Below, piece by piece: positions 1 to 10,900 of a DNA stretch of 64,000 nt (position 1 is its first letter; each line of letters begins with the position of its first letter). Under the pieces are notes generated by a model, which saw nothing but the letters and a program-made list of their open reading frames with translations, made no database searches and was not told where the DNA came from. This DNA comes from Enterovibrio norvegicus_B (GTDB taxonomy: Bacteria > Pseudomonadota > Gammaproteobacteria > Enterobacterales > Vibrionaceae), in assembly GCF_002876705.1 (NCBI RefSeq), contig NZ_MDAG01000021.1, positions 1 to 64,000 of the forward strand, in the 5' to 3' direction. The translations under genes were made by a program, and so were the position numbers.

Positions 1-121
1 AGATTGCGAGAAAAGGATGAGATCACAATCGGTATTAATCAATCACTTTCTTATTAATTTCAAACAATTGCCCAATATTAATTCGGGTCGATAAACACTT
101 AGCTCTTCGAGCCAACAACCC

Positions 122-865
122 NNNNNNNNNNNNNNNNNNNNNNNNNNNNNNNNNNNNNNNNNNNNNNNNNNNNNNNNNNNNNNNNNNNNNNNNNNNNNNN
201 NNNNNNNNNNNNNNNNNNNNNNNNNNNNNNNNNNNNNNNNNNNNNNNNNNNNNNNNNNNNNNNNNNNNNNNNNNNNNNNNNNNNNNNNNNNNNNNNNNNN
301 NNNNNNNNNNNNNNNNNNNNNNNNNNNNNNNNNNNNNNNNNNNNNNNNNNNNNNNNNNNNNNNNNNNNNNNNNNNNNNNNNNNNNNNNNNNNNNNNNNNN
401 NNNNNNNNNNNNNNNNNNNNNNNNNNNNNNNNNNNNNNNNNNNNNNNNNNNNNNNNNNNNNNNNNNNNNNNNNNNNNNNNNNNNNNNNNNNNNNNNNNNN
501 NNNNNNNNNNNNNNNNNNNNNNNNNNNNNNNNNNNNNNNNNNNNNNNNNNNNNNNNNNNNNNNNNNNNNNNNNNNNNNNNNNNNNNNNNNNNNNNNNNNN
601 NNNNNNNNNNNNNNNNNNNNNNNNNNNNNNNNNNNNNNNNNNNNNNNNNNNNNNNNNNNNNNNNNNNNNNNNNNNNNNNNNNNNNNNNNNNNNNNNNNNN
701 NNNNNNNNNNNNNNNNNNNNNNNNNNNNNNNNNNNNNNNNNNNNNNNNNNNNNNNNNNNNNNNNNNNNNNNNNNNNNNNNNNNNNNNNNNNNNNNNNNNN
801 NNNNNNNNNNNNNNNNNNNNNNNNNNNNNNNNNNNNNNNNNNNNNNNNNNNNNNNNNNNNNNNNN
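122..865. other. Assembly gap (run of N)
   Basis: All bases here are N, so nothing can be read. The flanks (1-121 and 866-1083) show no gene. The right flank is rich in C and T, with repeated gctct/ctcgct words and two tcctagg-like words. A repetitive stretch of this kind could explain why assembly failed here. Confidence 0.99.
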
Positions 866-899
866 AAAGTTGGAGGAGAAAAATCAAGAGCCTAAGTGC

Positions 900-1080
900 G
901 AGGAGATATCGGATCTCGCCCTTATCCCGTCAACTTTTCAAGCGAAGGAGTCGCTCGTGCTCATGCTCTCGCTCTGGCTCTCGCTTTTCCAAGGGTCTAG
1001 GACCTGCTCTTCCTAGGATCTGCTCTTATCTGCTCTTCCTCAAATCTCGTTTCTCGCTTTCTCGTTTCTCTCCCTCCAAA
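900..1080. repeat. CT-rich degenerate intergenic repeat
   Basis: Downstream of aceA and next to the gap, this stretch repeats words such as gctctcgctct, ctgctcttcctagg and ctcgtttctcg. The reverse complement of its gctctcgctc word and its tcctagg word recur at 52448-52508 behind smp, which suggests a shared repeat family. No coding potential is seen. Confidence 0.5.
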
Positions 1081-1083
1081 CCC

Positions 1084-1109
1084 AAAAAAAACGGCCCCGA
1101 AGGAGGCCG
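1084..1109 (-). terminator. Rho-independent terminator of aceBA
   Basis: On the minus strand a 7-bp stem (arms 1103-1109 and 1092-1098) with a four-base loop is followed by a run of eight T. It lies 40 bases behind the aceA stop codon. Confidence 0.9.
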
Positions 1110-1149
1110 CTTGAACAGTGGATGCTAGGAACAGTGTTGCTTTTTATTA

Positions 1150-2454
1150 TTAGAATTGGTCTTCTTCGGTCGAACCTGTCAGTGCAGTCACTGACGAGTT
1201 ACCACCTTGAATTGTGTTGGTCATGGTATCGAAGTAGCCGGTACCCACTTCTTGCTGGTGAGCAACGAAGGTGTAACCGCGCTCTGCAGCAGCAAACTCA
1301 GGACGCTGAACTTTCTCAACGTAGTGGCGCATGCCTTCACCCTGTGCGTAAGCGTGGGCAAGTTCGAACATGTTGTACCACATGTTATGAATACCCGCGA
1401 GAGTGATGAACTGGTACTTGTAGCCCATGTCTGACAGCTCTTGCTGGAAGCGCGCAATGGTGTCTGCGTCCAGGTTTTTCTCCCAGTTGAACGATGGCGA
1501 ACAGTTGTAGGCCAACAGTTGATCTGGGTATTTTGCATGAATCGCTTCGGCAAACTGACGCGCTTCTTCCAAGTCAGGTTTCGCCGTTTCACACCAAATC
1601 AAATCAGCATACGGTGCATACGCAAGGCCACGAGAAATCGCTTGTTCGATACCTGCGCGTACTTTGTAGAAACCTTCAGCCGTGCGCTCACCCACGATGA
1701 AGTCTTTATCGTACTCATCGCAATCAGAGGTAAGCAGGTCAGCGGCATTCGCATCGGTACGTGCAATCACAAGGGTGGTGGTGCCTGCAACATCAGCAGC
1801 GAGACGCGCCGCTACCAGTTTTTGAACGGCTTCTTGGGTAGGAACCAGCACCTTACCACCCATGTGACCACATTTTTTCACTGATGCTAGCTGGTCTTCG
1901 AAGTGAACACCTGCCGCACCCGCTTCAATCATCGAACGCATTAGCTCGTAAGCATTCAGTACGCCACCAAAACCGGCTTCAGCATCCGCAACGATCGGTA
2001 GGAAATAATCCGTGCCGTCTTCTGGTGTGCCACCTTTTGACCATTGAATTTGGTCCGCACGGCGGAAAGAGTTATTGATACGCTTAACCACTGCAGGGAC
2101 AGAATCTACAGGGTAAAGAGATTGGTCAGGGTACATGCTTGATGCAGTATTGTTATCTGCTGCCACCTGCCAACCAGACAGATAAATCGCTTCAATACCT
2201 GCTTTCGCTTGTTGCACCGCTTGACCGCCAGTCAACGCGCCCAAACAGTTCACGTACCCTTTTTTCGCAGAACCGTTCACCAGTTCCCACAATTTGTCTG
2301 CACCACGCTGAGCGATTGTCTGCTCAGGGATGAAAGAACCACGCAGCGCAACAACTTCCTCTGCCGTATATGTTCGTTTTACATGTTTCCAGCGTGGGTT
2401 TTCTGCCCAGTCTGTGTTCAGTGCATCGATTTGCTGCTGTCTTGTCATCGTCAT
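1150..2454 (-). CDS. aceA: Isocitrate lyase
   Basis: Cleaves isocitrate to glyoxylate and succinate, the first step of the glyoxylate shunt in the cytoplasm. The protein has 434 residues, the length of E. coli AceA. The signature KKCGHMGGK places the catalytic cysteine at residue 195. An in-frame TTG 18 bases upstream (2472) would extend the frame, but the ATG at 2454 has a purine-rich ribosome site (GAGAGGGA) at good distance and gives the family length. It lies 86 bases behind aceB on the same strand, so the two are probably co-transcribed. No aceK follows: the terminator comes directly after aceA. Confidence 0.97.
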   Translation of the reverse strand: MTMTRQQQIDALNTDWAENPRWKHVKRTYTAEEVVALRGSFIPEQTIAQRGADKLWELVNGSAKKGYVNCLGALTGGQAVQQAKAGIEAIYLSGWQVAADNNTASSMYPDQSLYPVDSVPAVVKRINNSFRRADQIQWSKGGTPEDGTDYFLPIVADAEAGFGGVLNAYELMRSMIEAGAAGVHFEDQLASVKKCGHMGGKVLVPTQEAVQKLVAARLAADVAGTTTLVIARTDANAADLLTSDCDEYDKDFIVGERTAEGFYKVRAGIEQAISRGLAYAPYADLIWCETAKPDLEEARQFAEAIHAKYPDQLLAYNCSPSFNWEKNLDADTIARFQQELSDMGYKYQFITLAGIHNMWYNMFELAHAYAQGEGMRHYVEKVQRPEFAAAERGYTFVAHQQEVGTGYFDTMTNTIQGGNSSVTALTGSTEEDQF

Positions 2455-2540
2455 TGTGATTCCCTCTCTCAATGTGTTCCTAAACTTGGGTTAACGCGTC
2501 TTGGGTTTAATCTAAAACTCGGTCAAAAAGCCGGGGCTTT

Positions 2541-4139
2541 TTAATCCAACAATTCGTATCCAGATAAGGTTAAGAAATCTGCCAGCGCATCACTGGTGGT
2601 CAGCTGCTCCATCATGCTGGCCGCCTGCTGGTACTTCCCTTTATTGAATACGTCAGAACCTAATTCTTCTTGTAGAACGTTCATCTCTTCAGCTAAACAT
2701 TGACGGAAAAACTCGGCCGTCACTGTTTTGCCGTTGCTCAGCGACTTTTCGTGGCGTATCCATTGCCAAATCGATGCGCGAGAAATTTCTGCTGTTGCAG
2801 CATCTTCCATCAGTCCGTAAATAGGCACACATCCGTTACCTGAAATCCACGCTTCGATGTACTGCACTGCCACGCGAATGTTGTGGCGCATGCCTTCTTC
2901 GGTGCGGTCGCCTTCACACGGTGCCAGTAATTCGTCTGCTGTGATCGGAGCATCTTGCTCACGCAGCACATCCAGTTGGTTTTTACGGTCACCGAGTGCA
3001 GCATCAAACACCGCTTTTGCGGTATCCGCCAAACCAGGGTGGGCAACCCACGTACCGTCGTGTCCGTTATTGGCTTCTAACGACTTATCGGTCTGAATTT
3101 TATCGAGTACCCATGCATTCTTTTCAGGGTCTTTCGATGGAATGAACGCCGCCATACCCCCCATGGCCATCGCACCGCGACGGTGACACGTTTTCACCAA
3201 CAAACGTGAATATGCATTAAGGAAAGGTTTCTCCATCGTCACCGCTTGGCGATCAGGCAGTACGCGGTCCGGGTGATTTCTGAATGTTTTGATGTAGCTA
3301 AAGATGTAATCCCAGCGACCACAGTTCAGCGCCACAATATGGTCTTTCAAGTGATAGAGGATTTCCTCCATCTCGAAAACCGCAGGTAACGTCTCAATCA
3401 AGATCGTGGCTTTGATGGTGCCGCGCGGCAGCTCAAAATGGTCTTCAGTGAAACAGAACACATCGTTCCACCAAGCCGCTTCTTGGTGCGCCTGTAGTTT
3501 TGGCAAGTAGAAGTAAGGGCCCGAGCCATTTTCAAGCAGCGCTTTATGGTTACGGTAGAAATACAGGGCAAAGTCGAACAGCGCACCAGGAATCGCCGTG
3601 CCATTTAACAGCACATGCTTCTCTTTTAAGTGCAGACCACGTACACGACAAATCAGTGTCGCAGGGTCATCATTCAGGTGATATTGCTTACCGTTTGCTG
3701 GATTTTCGTATGAAATGGTACGGTTGATGGCATCCGTCAGGTTACGTTGCCCATCAAGTACTGGCCCCCATGCTGGTGAAAAAGAATCTTCAAAGTCAGC
3801 CATGAACACTTTCACATTGGCGTTCAGCGCATTGATCACCATTTTTCGTTCTGGTGGACCTGTAATTTCTAAGCGGCGATCTTGAAGATCGGCAGGAATA
3901 CCACGAATAGACCAGTCACCACGACGAACATCCGCAGTCTCTGGCAAGAAATTCGGCAGTGCGCCCGCATCAAACGTCGCTTGTCTCTCTTCACGTGCAG
4001 CTAGCAATGAAGGGATGCGATCAGCAAAGCGTGCGGCGAGTGCCTGTAAGAAGGCCATTGCATCATGCGTCAGTACATCCGCTTCTTTTTCTGTTAGCGG
4101 TGGAACAAACGTCAGTTCCTGTTGTGTTTGTACTGTCAT
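2541..4139 (-). CDS. aceB: Malate synthase A
   Basis: Condenses glyoxylate with acetyl-CoA to malate, the second step of the glyoxylate shunt. The 532 residues match the A-type (AceB) enzyme rather than the larger GlcB type. The family signature around LNCGRWDYIFSYIKTF is intact. The ATG at 4139 has a strong GGGGGA ribosome site eight bases upstream. It is the first gene of an aceB-aceA operon; the long AT-rich region upstream (4140-4876) should hold its promoter. Confidence 0.97.
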   Translation of the reverse strand: MTVQTQQELTFVPPLTEKEADVLTHDAMAFLQALAARFADRIPSLLAAREERQATFDAGALPNFLPETADVRRGDWSIRGIPADLQDRRLEITGPPERKMVINALNANVKVFMADFEDSFSPAWGPVLDGQRNLTDAINRTISYENPANGKQYHLNDDPATLICRVRGLHLKEKHVLLNGTAIPGALFDFALYFYRNHKALLENGSGPYFYLPKLQAHQEAAWWNDVFCFTEDHFELPRGTIKATILIETLPAVFEMEEILYHLKDHIVALNCGRWDYIFSYIKTFRNHPDRVLPDRQAVTMEKPFLNAYSRLLVKTCHRRGAMAMGGMAAFIPSKDPEKNAWVLDKIQTDKSLEANNGHDGTWVAHPGLADTAKAVFDAALGDRKNQLDVLREQDAPITADELLAPCEGDRTEEGMRHNIRVAVQYIEAWISGNGCVPIYGLMEDAATAEISRASIWQWIRHEKSLSNGKTVTAEFFRQCLAEEMNVLQEELGSDVFNKGKYQQAASMMEQLTTSDALADFLTLSGYELLD

Positions 4140-4876
4140 AAATATTCCCCCAAAATCCTTTTGTAACTAAATCACAACAAATCGATTGTTACCGCTATCG
4201 TATTGCATGTTCTGATTTGGCTCGCTCTGTTATTAAGCTGTCGTATTTACGGTTGAAGGTCAACACCTCACCATCAATCAAAGCAACCAACAAAACCATT
4301 CAATTATATAAATTACAATGAGTTATGAATTTTAGAGCTTTAACTCAAAACACTAAATTAAAACAAATCTCAGATTCTTCCACCGTTCGTGATGAAATCC
4401 TCCTTTAGTCTAATTTTTGTAACTCATTACGTAATAAAATTTCATATCATTATGAGAGTGTTGAAAATGAGACACCCACAATTAAACGTAGCATCCGAAG
4501 TTAGATTTTGCCAAAATTCTTTTTATAACAATTATTTAACAGATAAATGAAAAATATATTTCTAACAAAACCTATCGATAAGGCATTAATTATCGTTAAA
4601 AAAAATGTGGGGCGGACTACAGAATTTAATTTCAAAACTGCAGGAGGCTTACTGGCATGTAAAAAGAGGAAAGTGTTACATGGAGAATAAATACTAGAGA
4701 AAAACACCAAACTTTAGTTGGAAAGCAATGGGAGCTAAAGATTCTTGAAATAATCGAGGAAATTTCATCGTTTTATGCATGATCGCACATAGAGACAAAT
4801 GAAGAATTCCTCGTTATTTAAGTAAGCATTCTGTCATTAAGGCATCAGAAATGGGCAAAAAACGACCGGAAAACAC
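4140..4876. other. AT-rich intergenic region between aceB and oxyR
   Basis: These 737 bases separate the 5' end of aceB from the 3' end of oxyR. The sequence is clearly more AT-rich than its neighbours. It must hold the aceBA promoter, but I could not assign a specific regulator site. A 69-codon minus-strand frame (4501-4710) has no ribosome site and a composition expected of AT-rich noise. Confidence 0.6.
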
Positions 4877-5773
4877 TTACAACAATGTTTCTACCAGATC
4901 AGCCAACGCATCAAATGTTGGCTGACGGCTGGACGTTGGACGCCATACCAAACCAATTTCTCGATACGCTTCCGTACCGGGAGGCTCGACGACCACCAAA
5001 TCCAAATTATCAACAAGCCCATGATTTATAGCCATTTGTGGGATAAAGGTTGTACCCAGTCCATTCGCGACCATTTGCACCAAGGTATGCAAACTGGTGG
5101 CAGTGAAGGGGTTAATCTTAGCGGTTGAAGTTAACTTACAAGCTGAAACTGCATGATCAGTTAAACAATGCTCACGTTCGAGCAAGAACACAGATTCATC
5201 CGGCAAGTCTGCATAACGAACCGGCACAGGCACTGTGGCTGCTTGGGAACGGCTGAGTACCATTTTGAACACGTCTCGCCCTACCACGCGGCTTGCCATG
5301 GTGCCAATTTCAACAGGCAGCGCCAAAATCAGCACATCCATCTCGCCGCTTTTCAGCGCACTCAATAGGTTCGCTGTTGTGTCTTCACGAAGCAGAAGGT
5401 CGAGTTCAGGGAAATTTTGATTCACGGCTTGAACAAGGTCGCACAGCAAGAACGGCGCAATGGTAGGAATACAGCCGACACGCAGTTTGCCCTGCATTGG
5501 CATTTCACTCACTTGCGTCAACTCCATGAGGTCCTGGCTGCGCGCCAAAATCTCTCGACTTCGTGACACAACATCTTCACCGATTGCAGAAAATACCAAG
5601 GTTTTGTTATCGCGCTCAATAAGTTGAGATCCGATCAACTCTTCGAGATTTTGAATGCCGGAACTTAGTGTAGACTGACTGACGAAACACTGTTTAGCCG
5701 CTTCACCGAAGTGGCGGGTTTCATGCAGCGTGACCAAATAATGGAGCTGTTTGAGAGAAGGGAATTTTGTCAT
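4877..5773 (-). CDS. oxyR: LysR-type peroxide sensor, OxyR2-like
   Basis: LysR-family regulator of 298 residues: N-terminal winged helix-turn-helix (about 1-60) and C-terminal redox domain. The two redox cysteines are at C203 and C212, with eight residues between them as in E. coli OxyR (C199/C208), so it should sense peroxide by disulfide formation. Residue 201, two before the first cysteine, is Glu, where E. coli OxyR has Gly. A Glu here is reported for the hypersensitive OxyR2 of Vibrio vulnificus. It is divergent from a 2-Cys peroxiredoxin gene 130 bases away, as for oxyR2-prx2. The OxyR2 assignment is inference from this residue and the context. Confidence 0.9.
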   Translation of the reverse strand: MTKFPSLKQLHYLVTLHETRHFGEAAKQCFVSQSTLSSGIQNLEELIGSQLIERDNKTLVFSAIGEDVVSRSREILARSQDLMELTQVSEMPMQGKLRVGCIPTIAPFLLCDLVQAVNQNFPELDLLLREDTTANLLSALKSGEMDVLILALPVEIGTMASRVVGRDVFKMVLSRSQAATVPVPVRYADLPDESVFLLEREHCLTDHAVSACKLTSTAKINPFTATSLHTLVQMVANGLGTTFIPQMAINHGLVDNLDLVVVEPPGTEAYREIGLVWRPTSSRQPTFDALADLVETLL

Positions 5774-5903
5774 CGATTTTTCCGATTGGTTTAATCTGTT
5801 AAATCCACTTTTTTCAATCTACCAGTTCCTTTATAGTTTGTCTCGTTCAATAAGGAATTAAGGTTTTTACACCTTAAAGCTAAAAATATTTAGGAGCTGA
5901 GAA
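5774..5903. promoter_or_regulatory. Divergent oxyR / peroxiredoxin control region
   Basis: The 130 bases between the divergent genes hold both promoters. Near the oxyR end is a GATT-N5-AATC palindrome of the kind LysR regulators bind. I could not place a full four-element OxyR site with confidence. The peroxiredoxin ATG has a clear TAGGAG ribosome site. Confidence 0.5.
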
Positions 5904-6506
5904 ATGGTACTAGTTGGCCGTCAAGCCCCAGATTTTACTGCAGCAGCAGTACTGGGCAATGGTGAAATCGTAGATAACTTTAACTTCAAAGAGTTCACCA
6001 AAGGCAAGAAAGCGGTTGTCTTTTTCTACCCGCTAGATTTCACCTTCGTATGTCCTTCTGAGCTAATCGCTTTTGACAAGCGTCTTGCTGATTTCCAAGC
6101 GAAAGGCGTTGAAGTAATCGGTGTTTCAATCGATTCTCAGTTCTCTCACAACGCATGGCGTAACACTGCTGTTGAAGACGGCGGTATCGGTCAAGTTGCT
6201 TACCCATTGGTTGCTGACGTTAAGCACGAAATCTGTAAAGCATACGACGTTGAGCACCCAGAAGCAGGCGTTGCGTTCCGTGGTTCATTCCTGATCGACG
6301 AAGACGGTCTGGTTCGCCACCAAGTGGTTAACGACCTTCCACTAGGCCGTAACATCGACGAAATGCTGCGCATGGTTGATGCATTGAACTTCCACCAGAA
6401 AAACGGTGAAGTTTGCCCAGCACAGTGGGAAGAAGGCAAAGCAGGTATGGACGCGTCACCTAAAGGTGTTGCAGCGTTCCTATCTGAGCACTCTGACGAC
6501 CTGTAA
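5904..6506 (+). CDS. Typical 2-Cys peroxiredoxin (AhpC/Prx family)
   Basis: Reduces hydrogen peroxide and organic peroxides in the cytoplasm. The 200 residues carry the peroxidatic motif FVCP (C50) and the resolving motif VCPAQW (C171). The GGIG loop of overoxidation-sensitive enzymes is present, but the protein ends SDDL without the YF helix motif, so it is probably more robust to overoxidation. It is divergent from an OxyR2-like regulator, matching the Vibrio prx2-oxyR2 arrangement; control by OxyR is inferred from that. A strong terminator follows. Confidence 0.95.
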   Translation: MVLVGRQAPDFTAAAVLGNGEIVDNFNFKEFTKGKKAVVFFYPLDFTFVCPSELIAFDKRLADFQAKGVEVIGVSIDSQFSHNAWRNTAVEDGGIGQVAYPLVADVKHEICKAYDVEHPEAGVAFRGSFLIDEDGLVRHQVVNDLPLGRNIDEMLRMVDALNFHQKNGEVCPAQWEEGKAGMDASPKGVAAFLSEHSDDL

Positions 6507-6607
6507 TCGGCTTTTAGACCGCATCTCAACAGCGGTTGTTCCCCCAACACTATAACGTGCCCAACGCACGTGTAGCGTAAAGCCAAAGTCAGCTGAAACA
6601 AATATAA

Positions 6608-6636
6608 TGAGGCCCGGACCACCGGGCCCTTTTTGT
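6608..6636 (+). terminator. Rho-independent terminator behind peroxiredoxin gene
   Basis: A 7-bp GC stem (6611-6617 with 6622-6628), loop acca, followed by TTTTT. It lies about 100 bases after the stop codon. Confidence 0.9.
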
Positions 6637-6929
6637 ATCTGGCGTTTGGTTTCTTTCTTTTTCTCTTTCTTGTTCTTTTTCTCTTCTCAGCCGAAAGACA
6701 ACACGCCCACAGTGGTATCCACGTCTACGCTGTCCATCACTTTTTCTCGCTTGGCTTTCCTTTCTGTTTAGAGAGTTTTTGAATTCCACGTCAAAGGCAT
6801 ACACGCTGCCGCTCTAAATATGATAGAGACAACCAAAAGAGACGTGACCTAGGGAAGACTGTGACATGAAACAATAGAGAAGAGACTGCGACGAAGAATT
6901 CGCCGCAGATTGTCAGTAAGAAAAGGAAT
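6637..6929. other. Intergenic region with CT-rich tract
   Basis: Between the peroxiredoxin terminator and the 3' end of cutC. Bases about 6648-6690 form an almost pure pyrimidine tract of ttctt/ctctt words, similar in character to 900-1080. No gene or RNA is recognised. Confidence 0.5.
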
Positions 6930-7667
6930 TTAGCCGCGAACCGCCGCGATGGCGCGTGCAATGGTGTCAGGGTTGGTCACCGTAATATCAAAATCACTGT
7001 CGCCATTCCCCATGGTGGCTTTCTCATTGCGATACTGCATGTGCGAAGTACGCGTCGTTTTGCCAGACAAATGGATTTCATGTGCGCCAGTGAAATCAAC
7101 AATCTGCTTCGCGTTGTCAGGAGAAACGCCTGCACCCGGCATAATACCTAGTCGGCCTTGGCAGAATTCCACCATCGCTTTTAGCGTGTCCATGCCTTCA
7201 TCTGCCCGCTTTGCCAAACCTGACGTCAATACACGCTCAACCTGATGAGACATCAGAAACTCCAACGCATCAAACGGCGACGCGCAGTGGTCAATAGCAC
7301 GGTGGAAAGTAATGCCCAATCCATTCGCTTGCTTGATCATGGCACTCACGACATCAGCATCAATGTGCCCTTGCGCGTTCAAGGCACCGATCACCACCCC
7401 ATTCAGACCCATTTTGTGGGCGGTGTGAATGTCTTCCAGCATGATTTCCACATCATCACTGCTGTAGAGGAAATCCCCTTCACGCGGACGAATAATGCCG
7501 TAAACCGGAATATTTGCCACGCGAGCCGCCGCTTTCATATACCCCGCGCTAGCCGTTAAACCGCCCGTGGCGAGTGAGCTGCACAATTCGATGCGTCCCG
7601 CACCGGCTTTTTCAGCAATAGGAAGTGATTCAAGGCTATCGATACACACTTCGACCAATACAGACAT
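6930..7667 (-). CDS. cutC: CutC family protein
   Basis: A 245-residue TIM-barrel protein of the CutC family, collinear with the whole family from VEVCIDSLES at the N terminus through the central IDHC segment to GAGVSPDN and the EIHLSG segment near residue 195. CutC was linked to copper tolerance in E. coli, but its biochemical role is unsettled, so no reaction is assigned. It appears to be a single-gene unit; 250 bases separate its start from the divergent protease gene. Confidence 0.93.
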   Translation of the reverse strand: MSVLVEVCIDSLESLPIAEKAGAGRIELCSSLATGGLTASAGYMKAAARVANIPVYGIIRPREGDFLYSSDDVEIMLEDIHTAHKMGLNGVVIGALNAQGHIDADVVSAMIKQANGLGITFHRAIDHCASPFDALEFLMSHQVERVLTSGLAKRADEGMDTLKAMVEFCQGRLGIMPGAGVSPDNAKQIVDFTGAHEIHLSGKTTRTSHMQYRNEKATMGNGDSDFDITVTNPDTIARAIAAVRG

Positions 7668-7917
7668 TACGCAATCCTCGCTAAATAATTGAACACATCA
7701 TCAACGAGTTATGGACGAAAGAGAAGCAGCAACGGTGTAAAAGTTTGGTAAAAATTGCTGTAAAAATGCACATACTCAATAGAGAGTTTGATGATGCTTC
7801 CTTTTCCTTCTTCGCTTTTGAGGGACTGCTTCAAAGATCCTCATTTTTCAGTAACCCACTTATTCATAACTCAATATATTTCCGCCCCCATCACACACCA
7901 TAATAAATAAAGCGCAT

Positions 7918-10900
7918 ATGAATAAGACGTACATAGCCAGCTTTCTCTCAACACTGTTATTAAGCACAACCAGCCACGCATTTAACGCGACAAACGCCAT
8001 CACACAGACCTTCGATGCTTCGCCGTTACGTTCAGACAACCAAAAAGTCTACTTCAATCAAAAGCAGCTCCCGTCTGATACGCAGGGCTCGCTGCAAGCC
8101 AGCGTCAGCATGGCGCAAAGTGTCATCATGCCGACCATTCATAACATCGATGGTGATCGCCAGCCTCATTTAGTGGCATTGCGCAAAGCATTGCTGATCG
8201 TTGAGCCGCACGACGCACATGCCATTGAGGGCAATGATCTGTCAGTGGTGGTGAAAAACAGCCAAGGTAAACCGGTTCACCACACCACCTTGAAGGCACC
8301 GGCAGAGCAACCAAAGCCGACTGGCCAAATTGAAACAGACGTGACGGTTATCGTGCCTGATGCCTACGCGCACACGCTCCGCACCAACAACACCATCGGC
8401 AGCATTGCGGGCCAACAAGGACAAACAACGTTTAAAGCCCTGCTCACTGAGCACGACACACTGCTCGTGGCCACCAGCGACGGACACTTTGCTTACGAAT
8501 TCATTCTGCCAGAAGGCAAAGCATTCCACGGTAAGATCGTCACCTTCTCTTCGCAGGCAGGCTACAACTCAACGCTTCACTACTCCCATGGCGTTGACAC
8601 CTTAAGCCGCGGCAACAACATCACCTACAACAATGTGGATGGGCTGTGGTATGCACAATCCGATGTCGATTATGGCAACCTCGCCTACAGCGAAACCGCC
8701 TACACCACCGTATTGCCAGCCGACGTCATTCAGCCAGGTTTTAGCTTAACGCTCACCGCGGGTGACAGCGAAGGCACGGTTGAAGGCATTCAGGTAGGTG
8801 CAAACACCACCTTGATTCTAAACGCCGTCGATGTTGGCCTATTAACACCACCGCGCGGTGAATTCCGCTTCATGGCAGACAAAAACCTTCACCGCGACTA
8901 CTTCCAATCGCTGCAAATCAGCAAACTGATTGTTAACCCCTACGCGCCGATCCACCTCGAAGAAATCATGTTGCCAGACGGTCGCCTACTGGTGGATGTC
9001 GACCCAAGCAAAGCCGATGCCTACGGCAGTGACTCTCACTATCGCATTGCTCGCGAGCTTATTTCTGCGGGCATCAACAGCGCCAACTATGGTGTGAACA
9101 GTTCCTACGTGCGCGACCACGCCGCATGGAACATCAGCGCGCCGTATCACGCTGCGCAAATCACAGTAAACAACGCGATTGGCAAATACAGCGATGGACT
9201 GATTGCACACGGCCTACTGGGATCGTATGCGGGTGTTGCATCTGTTATCAGCTCAACAGGCAATGAGTTCAGCCACGAAGTTGGCCATGAATTAGGCGCG
9301 GGCATTGGCTCGGTTCACCCTGAAGCGCATTATTTGGGCGGATTCAAAGGCTCAGTGCACAACAGCTCAACCCAAATCAACTCTACCTGGGGCTGGGATC
9401 TGTTTGAAAACACCTTCCTGCCGAATCTCAGTAAAGCGAGAACCAACGGCGCCTCATGCTATGAAGGACAATGCGCCGAACCGTTCGAAGGTCACAGCTT
9501 TGGCTGGGGAACCATGGCTGGCGGTTGGCCGCTGCACCCTGATGCGAACGCCTATACGCTGCATACACCGTATGAGCTGAATGTGTTTCAAACCCTATTG
9601 GAAAGCAAAGCCAATTTCGACGCTACATCCCCAACCGGTTTCAGCAAATGGGATACAGAAAGCCTGACCATGACACCGTGGGCAAATACCCTCACCGACG
9701 ATTTGGCCTTTAACATTGCTGTCGTCAGCGACAACAACGCACTAAATAACTTCGATGAAAACAGCCGTCAATTCCATCAACTGTTTACCACCGCAGACGC
9801 GGTACGACTCAACACGGGCAATGGCCATTGGGCGAGAGATTTCTACTTACCAGAAGATGAAAGCTTCGAAGGCAAAGTGGCCGTGTTCCGATCTACCGCA
9901 GGCTACAACTCACACATCCACTTTGGCGACATGTCTCTGCTGCTCATCAATGGTCAGCAACATGCTTTTCGTTTTGAGGCTGGCCAATGGGATCAGGTCG
10001 ACAGCAACATCATTGACCGTACCCTTGATCGCATTCCGCAAGAACAAGGCATCGCTGTCACTACATTGGTTGGCTATTACGACCCACAGAACACCTTGCC
10101 GAGTTACTTCTACCCCGCGCTGAACGGCGCGTTCGGCTCCGTGTATGAAGACAACTTCACACCATCATCTTGTCAAATAGAAGTGCAGACGCGAAACAGT
10201 GGCACACTCACCTTTAACTTGCACAACCGTCGCTTAAACGATGGCTTGATGAACCGATTCCACGTCAACGTGGCGACCGACAGCCAACCCTATCGCGCCG
10301 AGCTTTACTGCAGTAACACCTTGCTCGACAGCATGGAAATCACCGCGCCAATCGACGCGCCAACGGCCAGCACAATCACGACAGAGCTTGGTGAAGCCCC
10401 GACCCTACATGGCATAGAGAACATCACACTTAACATCAATGATCGCTTCGATCCGCTCGCAGGCGTCAGCGCACATGACGCAGAAGATGGTGACATCACC
10501 GCGAACATCACAGTATCAGGCGCAGTGAATACCGAACAAGCAGGTGTGTATGTGCTGAACTATAACGTCATCGACAGTAACGCACAGCAAACGAACGTTG
10601 AGCGCTTTGTTACCGTAGAAGCGAATGAAGTCTGCACCGCGGATTGGCGCAAACAGGCGATTTACCTAAGTGGCGACCGCGTCGCGCACCAAGGCGTTGT
10701 GTGGCAAGCAGGATGGTGGACACAAGGAGAAGAGCCGGGAACAACAGGCGAATGGGGCGTGTGGAAGAAAGCCTCGGACGAGGTCTGTACAACGCCGGAC
10801 CCAGAGCCAGAAGTGACGCCACCGCCGCCGGGTGAATACCCAGCCTATCAAGCCGGTACCGCTTACAAAGAAGGTGACATTGTTATCGGCGCAGATAACG

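Noticed and set aside
99..887. A 262-codon minus-strand frame
   Set aside because: It consists almost wholly of N bases, so no sequence supports it.
4501..4710. A 69-codon minus-strand frame rich in Phe, Ile and Asn
   Set aside because: It lies in strongly AT-rich DNA, has no ribosome site and no recognisable family; chance is the better explanation.
5774..5830. Full OxyR binding site
   Set aside because: Only a GATT-N5-AATC palindrome is convincing; four ATAG-type elements at 10-base steps could not be aligned.
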